Shown here: piece by piece, positions 17,369 to 27,123 of the stretch
Layout of the letters: the number at the start of each line of letters is the position of its first letter
Position numbering within the stretch: position 1 is the first letter of the stretch
Source: Gillisella vitis
Lineage (GTDB): Bacteria > Pseudomonadota > Alphaproteobacteria > Rhizobiales > Rhizobiaceae
Reading direction: 5' to 3'
DNA length: 64,000 nucleotides
Assembly (NCBI RefSeq): GCF_014204625.1
Contig: NZ_JACHLU010000001.1
Coordinates: forward strand, 558,001-622,000
Translations under genes and position numbers: made by a program
The notes under the pieces: model-generated
Told to the model about the DNA's origin: nothing
Databases searched by the model: none
What the model saw: the letters and a program-made list of their open reading frames with translations, nothing else

Positions 17369-20059
17369 TTACGCCAAAATACCGATCGTACGCGCTGCCG
17401 TCACCGCCGCAGTGCGGGTGGTCACATTGAGTTTGGCGAAAATATTGCGGAGATGGAATTTGATGGTGTTATCGCTCAAGGCCAGTTTGCGGCCAATTTC
17501 CTTATTGCTGAACCCGGCGCTTAAAAGCTGGATGACCGCCAGTTCACGCTCCGTCAACGTATCCGATGGGACTGGCAAGGACAATTGCGGCGCACTTTCC
17601 GCCAAGGCCCGATAAGGTTTATAGGGCTCCAGAATGGCTTGAAGGCGCGTCCTCAAGACGGCTGAAAAGTCGCTGGCTGCTGCACAATCCAGCAAAAGCG
17701 CAACAAGCTTCTCACCTTCAATGCAAACAAGCGAACGATAATCCTCAAGCGGAAAATTCAGCAGCAGATCTGCAAGCCGCACAGACACCAAAGGCAGCTT
17801 GTCCTCTGCCGCCAGAAGACGAATATCAAGGAGCGCCAGTTCAATCGATCTGACCACATGGGACTTTCGGGTCTGATGCGCCCGCAACCAGTCAAACACT
17901 GCCCTTGCACGGGGCAAATCGCCAGCGGCAAGATAAATCCGTGTCCACAGCAAAGCGGGCGTTGTGCCGCGCAGATGGGTGGCAAGATCATTATCAAGCT
18001 CCGAATATATCGTCGAAGCCCCAAAACCATTGGCCTCAGCATAGCGGATGGCCTGCTCGACATCGCCGCCCTCCGCCAGAAGCAACGCCCGTTCGCCATC
18101 AATCAGGCGGATCAGACGATCAAAACCCCGACGCTTGGCCACAGGCCTTGTACGGTCCATCAACGTGTGAGTGGCCAAGGCATCGCCCGTCAACCGCGAC
18201 ACAATCTGCTGGCCCATAAAGCCTGCCGCCAACACATCAAACCAGGCATCATGTCGCTCCAGATGGGGCAAAGCCCAGGACAAAATCTGTCCGGCGCAGA
18301 CAAGATCCCCGCGCATTGCCAGAAGCTCAGCTTTCAGAACCTGTCCCAGCGCATCAAGATCACTGCCTTTACCAATATTGGTCTGCACCTCTTCAATAAT
18401 GCTGTTGTAATATTCGAGTGCATTGACACAATCGCCACCCAGATAAGCCGCCTGACCAATATGCGCATAGAGATGCACGGCCCCGAAATCGGCACCGCCA
18501 TCACGGAAAACGCGGATGGCCACATGGCCATAATGCAACGCCCGGTCCAGTTCGCTCCGCTGCAAATAATTGTAACACAACATATTCAGCGCCAGCGCAC
18601 GATACACCAGTTCGCTGTTTTTTGCATTCGACAGATCATTCTCAAGGCCGGCAAGATCGCTGGACGCAACAGTCCGGTCAAGGTAGAGCGCCATCAACGC
18701 CCGCACCACACGCAGATCACAAAGGTAGGTGGGCAGAGAAACGTCTGCCGCACGTTCGGCAATATCCATATAGTGGTTGGCGGCATCCAGCTGGCCCGCC
18801 TTGGCGCTGACCACGGCCAAGCCAAGCGTTGTCAAAGGAAATTGTGCCAGATCAATCAGCGCGACATTGCCCAAAATTGCGTTGAAAAGATTGGTGCCGC
18901 CGCGGCTGGTCACATAGACACGCCGCCACCCACCCGATGTCTCGACAATACCTGCCGCAAGATTGGCATTGCCACTCAACAGAGCATGGCGCACAGCGGC
19001 ATCCAGATCACCATTTGCCTGAAACCAGCGGGCTGCCTCTTCCAGAAAAGGTGGAGCAAACAAACCACGCCTCGATGCTTCTTCCTTGAGAAACGCATTG
19101 AAAACAGGATGATACCGCACCCAGCCAGCCTCGCCGCCCAGCACCGCAATGGGCAAGGCATAATCATGCAAACGACCAATCAGGCTGCCAAAATTCCGAT
19201 TTTGAAAAACCGCCTCCACCAGAGCACGACACACGGCCGGAAAGGGCGATGTGGTAATCAGAAAATCCTGCATATCCGCAGGAAGGTTGGCAAAAACCTG
19301 CTCCGAAAGATAGCTGCCCATTTCGGCGCTGCTGCCGTCAAAGGACGATAACAACGCATTTCCATCGGTGTTTTCGGCAATCAGAAGCCGCACCATCTGC
19401 AATGCAACCGCCCAGCCTTCGGTGCGCTTGTTCAGCTCCATCACCTGCTCGCGGCTCAGCGCCATCGACTGTTCCGCAAACAACTCCTCTGCCTCACCAT
19501 CAGAAAAGCCGAGATCGGCAATATTGATCTGCTTGAACTCTCCTCGAAGACGCAGAGCCGAGACGGGAAACCGTGGCGGTGTGCGTGAAATCAGCACCAG
19601 CTTCACATGATCAAGAGTTCGATCCGCAAGAAGCCGCGCAATAATGGCCTCTGTCGCATCCGTCTGGGCAAAATGATAATCATCGAGAAACAACACAATC
19701 GGCGTGGTTATTTTCCGTAACCGCGTCGACAGGATTGCCAGCAAAGACGCCGCCGGCATACTCGCATCAACTCCCGCCCCCTCCTCGGATAGAAGCGCGT
19801 TGACGGCATCCAGAAAGATCCGCAAAAACTCAACCTGATCTTCATGCTCCTGATCCAGCGACAGCCATACCGGGCGGTAGCCCTCATGGCGCAACAGCGC
19901 GAACCACTGCGAGGCAAACGAGGTTTTGCCATAGCCTGCGGGCGCAATGATTGTTGTCACCCGCTTAAGACCCGTGTGCTGAAGCTGCGCCAGAAGCGCG
20001 TGCCGCATTACGGCACGCGGACTGCTCACAGGGGGCTGAAATCGCATCTCATTGGTCAT
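17369..20059 (-). CDS. LuxR-family, MalT-like ATP-dependent transcriptional regulator
   Basis: A large (896-residue) signal-transduction ATPase activator. Walker A is APAGYGKTS at residues 39-47. A helical, repeat-rich central region (about 380-820, probably TPR-like) follows, and the C-terminal LuxR helix-turn-helix begins at about residue 835 (LTERELAVIQLLSAGFSNKEIG). Proteins of this architecture bind ATP and an inducer, oligomerise and activate promoters. It lies directly upstream of the hyu/ABC operon in the same direction, with two operator-like sites between, so it very likely activates that operon. The inducer is probably the transported compound or its product. Confidence 0.9.
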   Translation of the reverse strand: MTNEMRFQPPVSSPRAVMRHALLAQLQHTGLKRVTTIIAPAGYGKTSFASQWFALLRHEGYRPVWLSLDQEHEDQVEFLRIFLDAVNALLSEEGAGVDASMPAASLLAILSTRLRKITTPIVLFLDDYHFAQTDATEAIIARLLADRTLDHVKLVLISRTPPRFPVSALRLRGEFKQINIADLGFSDGEAEELFAEQSMALSREQVMELNKRTEGWAVALQMVRLLIAENTDGNALLSSFDGSSAEMGSYLSEQVFANLPADMQDFLITTSPFPAVCRALVEAVFQNRNFGSLIGRLHDYALPIAVLGGEAGWVRYHPVFNAFLKEEASRRGLFAPPFLEEAARWFQANGDLDAAVRHALLSGNANLAAGIVETSGGWRRVYVTSRGGTNLFNAILGNVALIDLAQFPLTTLGLAVVSAKAGQLDAANHYMDIAERAADVSLPTYLCDLRVVRALMALYLDRTVASSDLAGLENDLSNAKNSELVYRALALNMLCYNYLQRSELDRALHYGHVAIRVFRDGGADFGAVHLYAHIGQAAYLGGDCVNALEYYNSIIEEVQTNIGKGSDLDALGQVLKAELLAMRGDLVCAGQILSWALPHLERHDAWFDVLAAGFMGQQIVSRLTGDALATHTLMDRTRPVAKRRGFDRLIRLIDGERALLLAEGGDVEQAIRYAEANGFGASTIYSELDNDLATHLRGTTPALLWTRIYLAAGDLPRARAVFDWLRAHQTRKSHVVRSIELALLDIRLLAAEDKLPLVSVRLADLLLNFPLEDYRSLVCIEGEKLVALLLDCAAASDFSAVLRTRLQAILEPYKPYRALAESAPQLSLPVPSDTLTERELAVIQLLSAGFSNKEIGRKLALSDNTIKFHLRNIFAKLNVTTRTAAVTAARTIGILA

Positions 20060-20186
20060 GGAGCAAAACTGCGCTGTCGCTTTGCCTTTGGCAAGCTAGA
20101 TCGCTGTTTCATTGAGATTTTTGACCAAAAGAATGACGATTTCCCAACCACAAAAGCAGAAACCCCTGTCTTCAGAGGGGCAATTT

Positions 20187-20903
20187 TCACGGCGAACACG
20201 TCTGAATTCCATTCCGCTCCAACAGACTGATTCCTGTGTGAACAAGCCCGGCGTCAACATGAAAACGACCATTCACCTGCACAGAGGCGCAAAACTCCTC
20301 CGTCAGATCACGCATCAATTCGGCCCTGAAAAGTCCAGCCGCATAATCGGTAATTTCGATACGCGCATCCTCAAACCAGAACATTTTGCTCACCAGAGGA
20401 TGCAGGCATTTAAACAGGCTTTCCTTGGCGGAAAACACCAAAGTTGTGTAAACCTCTGCTGACAGCGGAGAGCCGTGCACATAGGTTTCTTCCGGGCGGC
20501 ATATGCGCGACGTTACATTTTCCATCACCTTGGTTGTCATGATCTGTTCGGTATCCATGCCAAGGCTGCGAAAAGATCGTTTATCGGCAAGCGCCGCTGC
20601 GGCAAACCCCTGCGTGTGGGTGATGGAACCAACCCAGCCCTCCGGCCAGACCGGCTCGCCCTTGCTGCCGGTGGCAATGATCACGCCAGCCTGTCCGGTC
20701 TGCGCCTGCATGGCGCGCATGGCACATAAGCGCCCCGCCACATATTCAGCCTTGCGCTTGGGGACAGCCTTGCTCATCGTTGGCGGCACAGCCACGCCCA
20801 CCGCGTCTGCCGCGTCCGTTGTATAATCATCAACCCGAAAACAGACGGCCCGATGGGCGATGCTCTTGTCGAACAGATGTGGGGCATCACAATTCACATA
20901 CAT
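20187..20903 (-). CDS. 4'-phosphopantetheinyl transferase (EntD/Sfp superfamily)
   Basis: Transfers the phosphopantetheine arm of CoA onto carrier proteins. The two magnesium/CoA motifs are present: GMDTEQ in the middle, and FSAKESLFKCL in the last third. SITHTQGFAAAA matches the conserved SITH segment of EntD-type enzymes. It is 238 residues, within the range of EntD-type proteins. No polyketide or peptide synthetase is in the window, so its carrier-protein partner lies elsewhere. The ATG at 20903 is the only good start. Confidence 0.88.
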   Translation of the reverse strand: MYVNCDAPHLFDKSIAHRAVCFRVDDYTTDAADAVGVAVPPTMSKAVPKRKAEYVAGRLCAMRAMQAQTGQAGVIIATGSKGEPVWPEGWVGSITHTQGFAAAALADKRSFRSLGMDTEQIMTTKVMENVTSRICRPEETYVHGSPLSAEVYTTLVFSAKESLFKCLHPLVSKMFWFEDARIEITDYAAGLFRAELMRDLTEEFCASVQVNGRFHVDAGLVHTGISLLERNGIQTCSP

Positions 20904-20933
20904 GCTGGTCTCATCGGTTCCGGGGACGCGGTT

Positions 20934-21506
20934 TCAAAAGCTCGAAGACTGAGGCAATAATAGATCTTCGGCCTCTTGCATATCCATCTGTGCAACGCGC
21001 TGCGCCAGTGAAAAGCCAAAACCATTGCGCGCAAATGCCGAAAACTCACGCGCCATCTGGCGCTGGTCTGCCTCTTTGCGCCGAAAGGGGCCATAGCCGC
21101 GCTTGCGGGCAAAGCGCACCGCCGCAGGCAAATCATCAACCTCTTCCAACGCCGCTGCTACCAGCTCTTTTTCAATGCCCTTGCGCGTCAGCGTCTGGGC
21201 GATGGCGCGCCGTGATTTGCCACTGCGCGATGCCGATTGTGACTTGATACCAGCATAGGCTTCATCATCAATTGCACCCATGGTCTGGCCAAAGCGTATG
21301 GCCTCCTGCGCAAGAATCTCAAGTGTTTCCGGCGCAATGTCCTCATATTTTTGCCGGGCTTTGCGCGTGATGGCCTGCGCGAGTTCATGGCAGCTCATCA
21401 TCCGCCGCGCCAGCCTGTAGGCTGCCGAATTGCGCGCCCAGTTCAACATGCGAGGCGTGGGCTCGATTGCGGCATTGCCATCATCTGTCTCGGTCACATC
21501 CGTCAT
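20934..21506 (-). CDS. recX: RecX-family regulatory protein
   Basis: A predicted modulator of RecA filaments, about 190 residues, rich in Arg and Ala and predicted helical. Family features are LARRMMSCHELAQAI near residue 30-45 and RRAIAQTLTRKGIEKELV in the middle, corresponding to the tandem three-helix repeats of RecX. The start ATG at 21506 (MTDVTET) is preferred. The longer frame from 21557 would overlap the GNAT gene. No recA is in the window. The family assignment is likely; function in this organism is by homology. Confidence 0.8.
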   Translation of the reverse strand: MTDVTETDDGNAAIEPTPRMLNWARNSAAYRLARRMMSCHELAQAITRKARQKYEDIAPETLEILAQEAIRFGQTMGAIDDEAYAGIKSQSASRSGKSRRAIAQTLTRKGIEKELVAAALEEVDDLPAAVRFARKRGYGPFRRKEADQRQMAREFSAFARNGFGFSLAQRVAQMDMQEAEDLLLPQSSSF

Positions 21507-21553
21507 CGGCGCTCTGTTTCTGTTTGCCCATACCCCGGCAGAAAGCCGCAAAA

Positions 21554-22036
21554 TCAATCTCCGGCAGCAAAACTCTTGAGTTTGTCACCAGAAAGCCGGT
21601 AGCGAATCCACTCTGTTTGCGGCTCCCCGCCGATCTGGTCATAAACGCGAATGGCTGGCTCATTCCAGTCCAGCACGCTCCATTCAAATCGGCCACAGCC
21701 TTTTTCGATCGCACGGTTTGCCAGATAACGCAGCATCATTTTGCCAGCCCCACCACCGCGATAGGCCGGATCAATATAGAGGTCTTCCAGATAAAGCCCA
21801 TTGCGGGCAAGCCAGGTGGAATAGGAGTAAAACCACACAGCAAAGCCAGCAGCGACGCCGTTATTGTCCAGAATGGCGGCTTCCGTAACCGAGTCAGGAC
21901 CAAAAAGCGTCAGCTCAAGGCTCTCAACTGTGGCCTGAACCTCGTGTTCGGCTTTTTCAAAAATGGCAAGATCGGTAATGAAACGCAAAATCACCGGCAC
22001 ATCATCTATGCCTGCGGCGCGAATGGAAAAACTCAT
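21554..22036 (-). CDS. GNAT-family N-acetyltransferase (diamine acetyltransferase-like)
   Basis: A 160-residue acetyl-CoA-dependent acetyltransferase. The acetyl-CoA binding loop is AYRGGGAGKMML around residues 93-104, preceded by the strand GLYLEDLYIDP, a pattern typical of spermidine/spermine acetyltransferase-like GNATs. The C-terminal FEWSVLDWNEPAIRVYDQIGG also fits. The ATG at 22036 has GGAG upstream. The next gene downstream is recX. The substrate is unproven. Confidence 0.88.
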   Translation of the reverse strand: MSFSIRAAGIDDVPVILRFITDLAIFEKAEHEVQATVESLELTLFGPDSVTEAAILDNNGVAAGFAVWFYSYSTWLARNGLYLEDLYIDPAYRGGGAGKMMLRYLANRAIEKGCGRFEWSVLDWNEPAIRVYDQIGGEPQTEWIRYRLSGDKLKSFAAGD

Positions 22037-22054
22037 CAGACATCTCCAAAATAA

Positions 22055-22078
22055 AAGCAGGCCTTTGCGGGCCTGCTT
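22055..22078 (-). terminator. Rho-independent terminator of the lipoprotein gene
   Basis: AAGCAGGCC pairs with GGCCTGCTT around a short loop. On the minus strand the stem is followed by TTTTATTTT. It lies between the lipoprotein gene and the GNAT gene and separates the two transcripts. Confidence 0.75.
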
Positions 22079-22121
22079 CTTTGGTCAACACAGTGGACGG
22101 GCGCTTCTTGATGCCGCCGGC

Positions 22122-22748
22122 TCACTGGAACGGCTGCCACCAGGACTTGTTGGAGTTGGACATTTTGGCGTCCTTTTCCCGCTGCTTTGCCTTTTTCAGC
22201 TCTGGCTCACCCAGATCATTGGCCTGTGCCTCATCCAGCGTGCGATAGGATGCTGGCGGGTCAGACAGCAAACGGCGCTGATCGATATAGGCACCCTTCT
22301 GCTCGGCGCGCGCCTTGCGGAACGCTTCCCACTTCTGGGTCTCGGTCATGGTGCCATTGGTACCGTAACCATTCAGCAGAGGAGAGCGATAGCCGGGAGT
22401 ATCCTTGTTTTCGTCGGCTTCGGCCACCAGCCGCTTGCGCACGTCCTCTGGTGATTCAACCCATTCGGGATTGTCCTTGCTGGCCAGCGATTGTTGTGGC
22501 TGTACCAGATCTGCGGCTTCACCCTTTGGCGGCAAAACCAGATCAGGACGCGGATTATAGCTGGTGCCCGCATTTTTCGGCTTGCTTGCGCTCAAAGACA
22601 CCGCCGAGCTGACATCGTCGCCCAGTTGTTCCATAGCCGTCTTGTCTGTGCCGTAAGTTGGCCCGCCCATGCAGCCGCTCAGGGCTGAGCAAGCAGCAAA
22701 CACGCCCAAAACGGTGGCGCCAACGCGAAACATACCTGCTTTAACCAT
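22122..22748 (-). CDS. Predicted outer-membrane lipoprotein, unknown function
   Basis: About 208 residues. The N-terminus has a hydrophobic stretch followed by the lipobox LSGC (mature Cys then MGG), so it should be a lipid-anchored envelope protein. The rest is polar, with several Pro/Lys-rich stretches (for example SASKPKNAGTSYNPRPD) and no enzyme motif I recognise. The ATG at 22748 is preferred over an upstream GTG because GGAAGG lies in front of it. It is a separate transcription unit between ileS and the GNAT gene. Homologues occur widely in Rhizobiales as hypothetical lipoproteins. Confidence 0.8.
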   Translation of the reverse strand: MVKAGMFRVGATVLGVFAACSALSGCMGGPTYGTDKTAMEQLGDDVSSAVSLSASKPKNAGTSYNPRPDLVLPPKGEAADLVQPQQSLASKDNPEWVESPEDVRKRLVAEADENKDTPGYRSPLLNGYGTNGTMTETQKWEAFRKARAEQKGAYIDQRRLLSDPPASYRTLDEAQANDLGEPELKKAKQREKDAKMSNSNKSWWQPFQ

Positions 22749-22784
22749 AAACACCTTCCAGCCCTTGGGACCGCCTCCACTACT

Positions 22785-22815
22785 TCTTTCAGGCGGCCTA
22801 TTTCCGCCTGAAAGA
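22785..22815. other. Perfect 12-bp hairpin downstream of ileS
   Basis: TCTTTCAGGCGG pairs with CCGCCTGAAAGA. It lies about 70 bases after the ileS stop. The T-run is on the wrong side for a classical terminator of the minus-strand transcript, so its role is uncertain. Confidence 0.4.
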
Positions 22816-22883
22816 AAAATCCGGCCATTTTCAGGCCGCTTGTACCGGAAATACGCAAAAAGCGCAAATCATCCGATTAATAT

Positions 22884-25856
22884 TCATGCGAGCGTAATGC
22901 CAAGCTCACGCAGGGCCGCCGCATCACGTGCCGAAACATCGGGATAGTGTGGATCAGAGCCGACATCATCGGTAATGCGCCACGACCGTGCGCATTTTGT
23001 GCCCGTTGCCAAACGAGGCTCAACCGAGACGTTGGCAACCTCACCGAGACGGAAAGCATCGCCTGAGCCTTCATCACCAACAACCGTAATGGCGGACGTG
23101 ATGCAGATTTCAGCCAGATCAAGCCCATCAAGCGCTGCCAAAAGATCGGCATCATGCACATGCACAACCGGGGCCGCTTCCAGCGACGAGCCAATACGCT
23201 TGTCCTTGCGCTCCACTTCCAGCGCACCCGTGACCACAGAGCGAACCTGCCGCACCTTGGCCCATTTGGCTTCAATCGCCTCATTGCGCCACGCGGCCGG
23301 GACAGTCGGGAACTGTTCCAGATGCACCGATTCGGCCTGCGGATTGCGTGACAGCCAAGCCTCTTCGGTGGTGAAGGGCATCATTGGCGCAAACCACAAG
23401 GTGAGCGATTCGAACAGCTTGCGGATGACAAACAGAGCCGCACGGCGGCGCGGTGATGATGGCGCATCGCAATACAGCGCATCCTTGCGGATGTCGAAGT
23501 AGAAAGCCGACAGCTCGACATTGGCAAAATCGGTCAGCGCGCGGGTGATCTTCTTGAACTCGAACGAATCGTAGCTTTCGCGCACAAGCTGATCCAGCTC
23601 GGACAACCGATGCAGCATCAACTTTTCAAGTTCTGGCAGCGCATCATAGGCAATCTCGTCGCCATGGTCATGGGCCAGCGTGCCCAGCATCCAGCGAATG
23701 GTGTTGCGGATCTTGCGATAGGCATCAACATTGGTCTGGATAATGGTTTTACCCAGACGCTGATCTTCCCAATAATCGGTGTTCATCACCCACAGACGCA
23801 GAATATCGGCACCCGATTGCGCCATAACATCCTGCGGCGCAATGGTGTTGCCGATCGATTTCGACATCTTGCGACCGTCTTCGGCCATGGTGAAACCATG
23901 GGTGATCACGGCATTGTAAGGCGCACGGCCACGGGTGGCGCAGGATTCCAACAGGGACGAGTGGAACCAGCCGCGATGCTGATCCGAGCCTTCGAGATAA
24001 ACATCGGCAGGCCATTTCAGATCGGGGCGATCTTCCAGCGTAAAGGTGTGGGTGGAGCCACTGTCGAACCACACATCGAGAATGTCGCGCACCTGCGTCC
24101 AGCGCTCCTGGTTTGGCACGCCTTCGAGGAAGCGTTCCTTGGCACCGTCAGCAAACCATGCATCAGCCCCTTCCACCTCAAAGGCTTCCAGAATGCGGGC
24201 ATTGACGGTCTCGTCTTGCAAGACCTCGCCAGCCTCATCGGCAAACACGCAGATGGGAACGCCCCATGCGCGTTGACGCGACAGTACCCAATCGGGGCGG
24301 CCTTCGATCATGGCGCGCAGACGGTTTTGGCCTGCGGCGGGCACGAAACGGGTGTCGTCAATGGCTCCAAGGGCGCGCGAGCGCAGCGTCGTGCCGTCAC
24401 CCAATTCCTTGTCCATATAGACAAACCATTGTGGCGTGTTGCGGAAGATCACCGGCTTCTTGGAGCGCCAGCTATGCGGATAATCATGCTTGATGCGGCC
24501 CTTTGCGAACAGCATTTCAGCGTCTTGAAGCGCCTCAATGACGCGCTTGTTGGCATCGCCCTTTTTGCCGTTGTCGTCCATCACGCGAGCAGCGCCGCCT
24601 TCAGCCGATGGGCCAAAGCCGGGGGCGTCTTCGGTGTAGAAGCCAGCGTCATCGACGGTGAAGGGGATTTTAGACGAGATGCCACGGGCTTCGAGTGCGC
24701 GGGCAGACGACATCCATGCATCAAAGTCTTCACGTCCGTGACTTGGAGCAGTGTGGACGAAGCCCGTACCTGCATCATCGGTGACGTGATCGCCATCGAT
24801 TAGGGGAACTTGGAAGTCATACCCCATTTTCGCCAGCGGATGCGCACAGATTAGGACCGCCAGCTCTTTAGCAGAAACCTGACGCAGACGCTCAAAACCA
24901 AGCTTCGCCTTGGTGAATGCCTCCGGCGCGAGCTTATCAGCAAAGATCAGCTTTTCACCCTTTTTCGGCCCGTACTCAACCTGCGTTTCGGTCACCTCAT
25001 AAAGACCGTAGTCGATTTTGGAAGAGAACGAGATCGCACGGTTGCCGGGAATAGTCCATGGCGTAGTGGTCCAGATAACAATGAAGGCATCAAACAAGTC
25101 GTCTGCCACCATGGCCCAATCTGGCACTGGAACACTTGATGAGTTTGGCCTCACAAATGGAGCAGCGTATCGCGGCGCAACCACAGGAAACTTCACCCAG
25201 ATCGTATCACTTTCAATCTCGTGATACTCCACCTCGGCCTCGGCCAAGGCAGTGCGTTCCACCACCGACCACATGATCGGCTTGGAGCCACGATAGAGCT
25301 GGCCGCTCTTGGCGATTTTCAGCAATTCGCCAGCAATGCGGGCTTCCGCGTGGAAATTCATGGTGGTGTAGGGATTGTCAAAATCGCCCTCGATGCCGAG
25401 GCGCTTGAACTCTTCCGACTGCACCTTGATCCAACCCGCTGCAAACTCGCGGCATTCCTTGCGGAATTCGTTGATTGGAACTTCATTCTTGTCCTTGCCC
25501 TTTTCGCGGTATTTTTCCTCGATCTTCCACTCGATCGGAAGGCCGTGGCAATCCCAGCCGGGCACGTAATTGCTATCAAACCCACGCATCTGGAACGAGC
25601 GAGTGATGACATCCTTGAGGATTTTGTTCAGCGCGTGGCCGATGTGGATATTGCCGTTGGCGTAAGGAGGGCCATCGTGCAGCACGAATTTTTCGCGGCC
25701 AGCGGCAGAGGCGCGGAGCTTTTTATAAAGCCCCATTCTCTGCCAGCGGGCCACGATTTCCGGCTCTTTTTGCGGCAGGCCCGCGCGCATGGGAAATTCC
25801 GTCTGCGGCAGGGCCAGCGTTGCGGAATAGTCTTTCTTGTCAGTGGTCTCGGTCAT
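22884..25856 (-). CDS. ileS: Isoleucyl-tRNA synthetase
   Basis: Charges tRNA-Ile with isoleucine. Class I signatures are present: HIGH at residues 71-74 ([12 protein letters not shown]) and KMSKS at about 662-666, with the editing (CP1) domain between and the anticodon-binding domain after. The start at 25856 (MTETTDKKD) is chosen. The open frame runs 90 bases further upstream, but that part has no family similarity. It is about 990 residues. The C-terminal zinc site of E. coli IleS is not intact; only one Cys (KCARSW) remains, as I recall for other alphaproteobacterial enzymes. ribF lies upstream after about 250 bases. Confidence 0.97.
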   Translation of the reverse strand: MTETTDKKDYSATLALPQTEFPMRAGLPQKEPEIVARWQRMGLYKKLRASAAGREKFVLHDGPPYANGNIHIGHALNKILKDVITRSFQMRGFDSNYVPGWDCHGLPIEWKIEEKYREKGKDKNEVPINEFRKECREFAAGWIKVQSEEFKRLGIEGDFDNPYTTMNFHAEARIAGELLKIAKSGQLYRGSKPIMWSVVERTALAEAEVEYHEIESDTIWVKFPVVAPRYAAPFVRPNSSSVPVPDWAMVADDLFDAFIVIWTTTPWTIPGNRAISFSSKIDYGLYEVTETQVEYGPKKGEKLIFADKLAPEAFTKAKLGFERLRQVSAKELAVLICAHPLAKMGYDFQVPLIDGDHVTDDAGTGFVHTAPSHGREDFDAWMSSARALEARGISSKIPFTVDDAGFYTEDAPGFGPSAEGGAARVMDDNGKKGDANKRVIEALQDAEMLFAKGRIKHDYPHSWRSKKPVIFRNTPQWFVYMDKELGDGTTLRSRALGAIDDTRFVPAAGQNRLRAMIEGRPDWVLSRQRAWGVPICVFADEAGEVLQDETVNARILEAFEVEGADAWFADGAKERFLEGVPNQERWTQVRDILDVWFDSGSTHTFTLEDRPDLKWPADVYLEGSDQHRGWFHSSLLESCATRGRAPYNAVITHGFTMAEDGRKMSKSIGNTIAPQDVMAQSGADILRLWVMNTDYWEDQRLGKTIIQTNVDAYRKIRNTIRWMLGTLAHDHGDEIAYDALPELEKLMLHRLSELDQLVRESYDSFEFKKITRALTDFANVELSAFYFDIRKDALYCDAPSSPRRRAALFVIRKLFESLTLWFAPMMPFTTEEAWLSRNPQAESVHLEQFPTVPAAWRNEAIEAKWAKVRQVRSVVTGALEVERKDKRIGSSLEAAPVVHVHDADLLAALDGLDLAEICITSAITVVGDEGSGDAFRLGEVANVSVEPRLATGTKCARSWRITDDVGSDPHYPDVSARDAAALRELGITLA

Positions 25857-26102
25857 GATACAGCCATCAATAGGGGCGGCAAAGGCGCGCCTGAAACAGG
25901 AAAAAGTCGGTGACATAAAGTCGGCAGCGGGGCGCGTGTGAAACAAGCGCCAAAAACCCGGACCCTTCGGCTGCTCTCAAAGCGCGCGAAAGGCCGGGCC
26001 AATAATTCGAAGAGGTATCGTCAGCCAGACTTTTTTCATGGTGGCGCTTGTTTAAGCGGTTTCCTTTTGAAAGAAAAGGGGCAAACACAGCTTTGCGTCA
26101 CC

Positions 26103-27083
26103 TCAAAAAGCAATCTGACGATCCAGATCGCCCAGAGGCGTCACACCCGCCAGAAGGGCGCGCGCTTCTTCCTCATCGCGCTTGATTTGCGCCACCAGCG
26201 GCTCCAGCCCGTCAAATTTCCATTCATCGCGCAAATGCCCGAAGAAAGACACGGCGCAGATCTCGCCATAAAGATCGCCGGAAAAATCAAACACGAAGGT
26301 TTCCAGCAGGGCCGCACCATCATCGGTGACGGTTGGGCGATAGCCAAAACTGGCCACACCATCCCGAATCACCCCATCGGGCCTGCGCAATTTTACCGCA
26401 TAAATGCCGGGGCGCAGATTGGCTTCTGTCGCCAGCGCCATATTGGCCGTGGGAAAGCCCAGCGTGCGACCAAGCTGCTTGCCTTTGATCACCTCGGCCT
26501 CAACCGTGAAGCGATAGCCCAGCAGCCCCGCCATTTCGCTGACATTGCCATCTGGCAACAGACTGCGAATGCGGGTGGAGGAAACAACCTCGGCATTTTC
26601 ATCCCGAAACGCATCCAGCAAGGTCACACCAAAGCCGTTGTGGCTTCCCGCCTGCATCAGAAACGCCGGGCCGCCTTCCCTGCCCTTGCCAAAATGAAAA
26701 TCAAAGCCGGTCACCACTTCGCTGGCTCCCAGCCAATCGACGAGAACGGTGCGCACAAATTCCTCTGCCGAGCGCTGGGAAAACTCCAGATCAAACGGAT
26801 ATTCAATCACCGCCTGAAAGCCGATGGCTTCCAGCAGGCGTGCTTTCAGCGGCGCGGGCGTAAGGCGCAGCACTGGCGCTTGCGGCTGGAACACCGTGCG
26901 CGGATGCGGCTCGAACGTCAGCACCAGAGCCGGCACGCCGCGCTGTTTCGCCAGATCAAGCGCCCGCCTCAACACCGTTTGATGGCCGCGATGCACGCCA
27001 TCAAAATTACCAATCGCCACCACTCCGCCTTTGAGGTGGTCCGGCAGTGGTGTCTTTTTTTCATTGCGGTGAAAAACGGTCAT
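26103..27083 (-). CDS. ribF: Bifunctional riboflavin kinase / FAD synthetase
   Basis: Makes FMN from riboflavin and then FAD. The N-terminal adenylyltransferase domain has GNFDGVHRGH at about residues 26-35 and the SSTRIRSLL motif. The C-terminal kinase domain has GRTLGFPTANM. The ATG at 27083 (MTVFHRN) is preferred over the GTG at 27101. It is 326 residues, the normal length. It is in the same direction as the HAD phosphatase upstream (41-base gap) and probably co-transcribed with it. Confidence 0.95.
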   Translation of the reverse strand: MTVFHRNEKKTPLPDHLKGGVVAIGNFDGVHRGHQTVLRRALDLAKQRGVPALVLTFEPHPRTVFQPQAPVLRLTPAPLKARLLEAIGFQAVIEYPFDLEFSQRSAEEFVRTVLVDWLGASEVVTGFDFHFGKGREGGPAFLMQAGSHNGFGVTLLDAFRDENAEVVSSTRIRSLLPDGNVSEMAGLLGYRFTVEAEVIKGKQLGRTLGFPTANMALATEANLRPGIYAVKLRRPDGVIRDGVASFGYRPTVTDDGAALLETFVFDFSGDLYGEICAVSFFGHLRDEWKFDGLEPLVAQIKRDEEEARALLAGVTPLGDLDRQIAF

Positions 27084-27123
27084 TGGTTTTTGGTCCAGCA
27101 CATCTTGATTTCAGGCCAGTCTC

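Noticed and set aside
17858..19351. 497-residue + strand open frame opposite the MalT-like regulator
   Set aside because: Shadow of the regulator; no start signal and no recognisable domain.
23610..24803. 397-residue + strand open frame opposite ileS
   Set aside because: Shadow of ileS; amino-acid composition is that of an antisense frame.
22884..25946. Longer ileS start at 25946
   Set aside because: The extra 30 residues show no family similarity, while the ATG at 25856 begins a typical IleS N-terminus.
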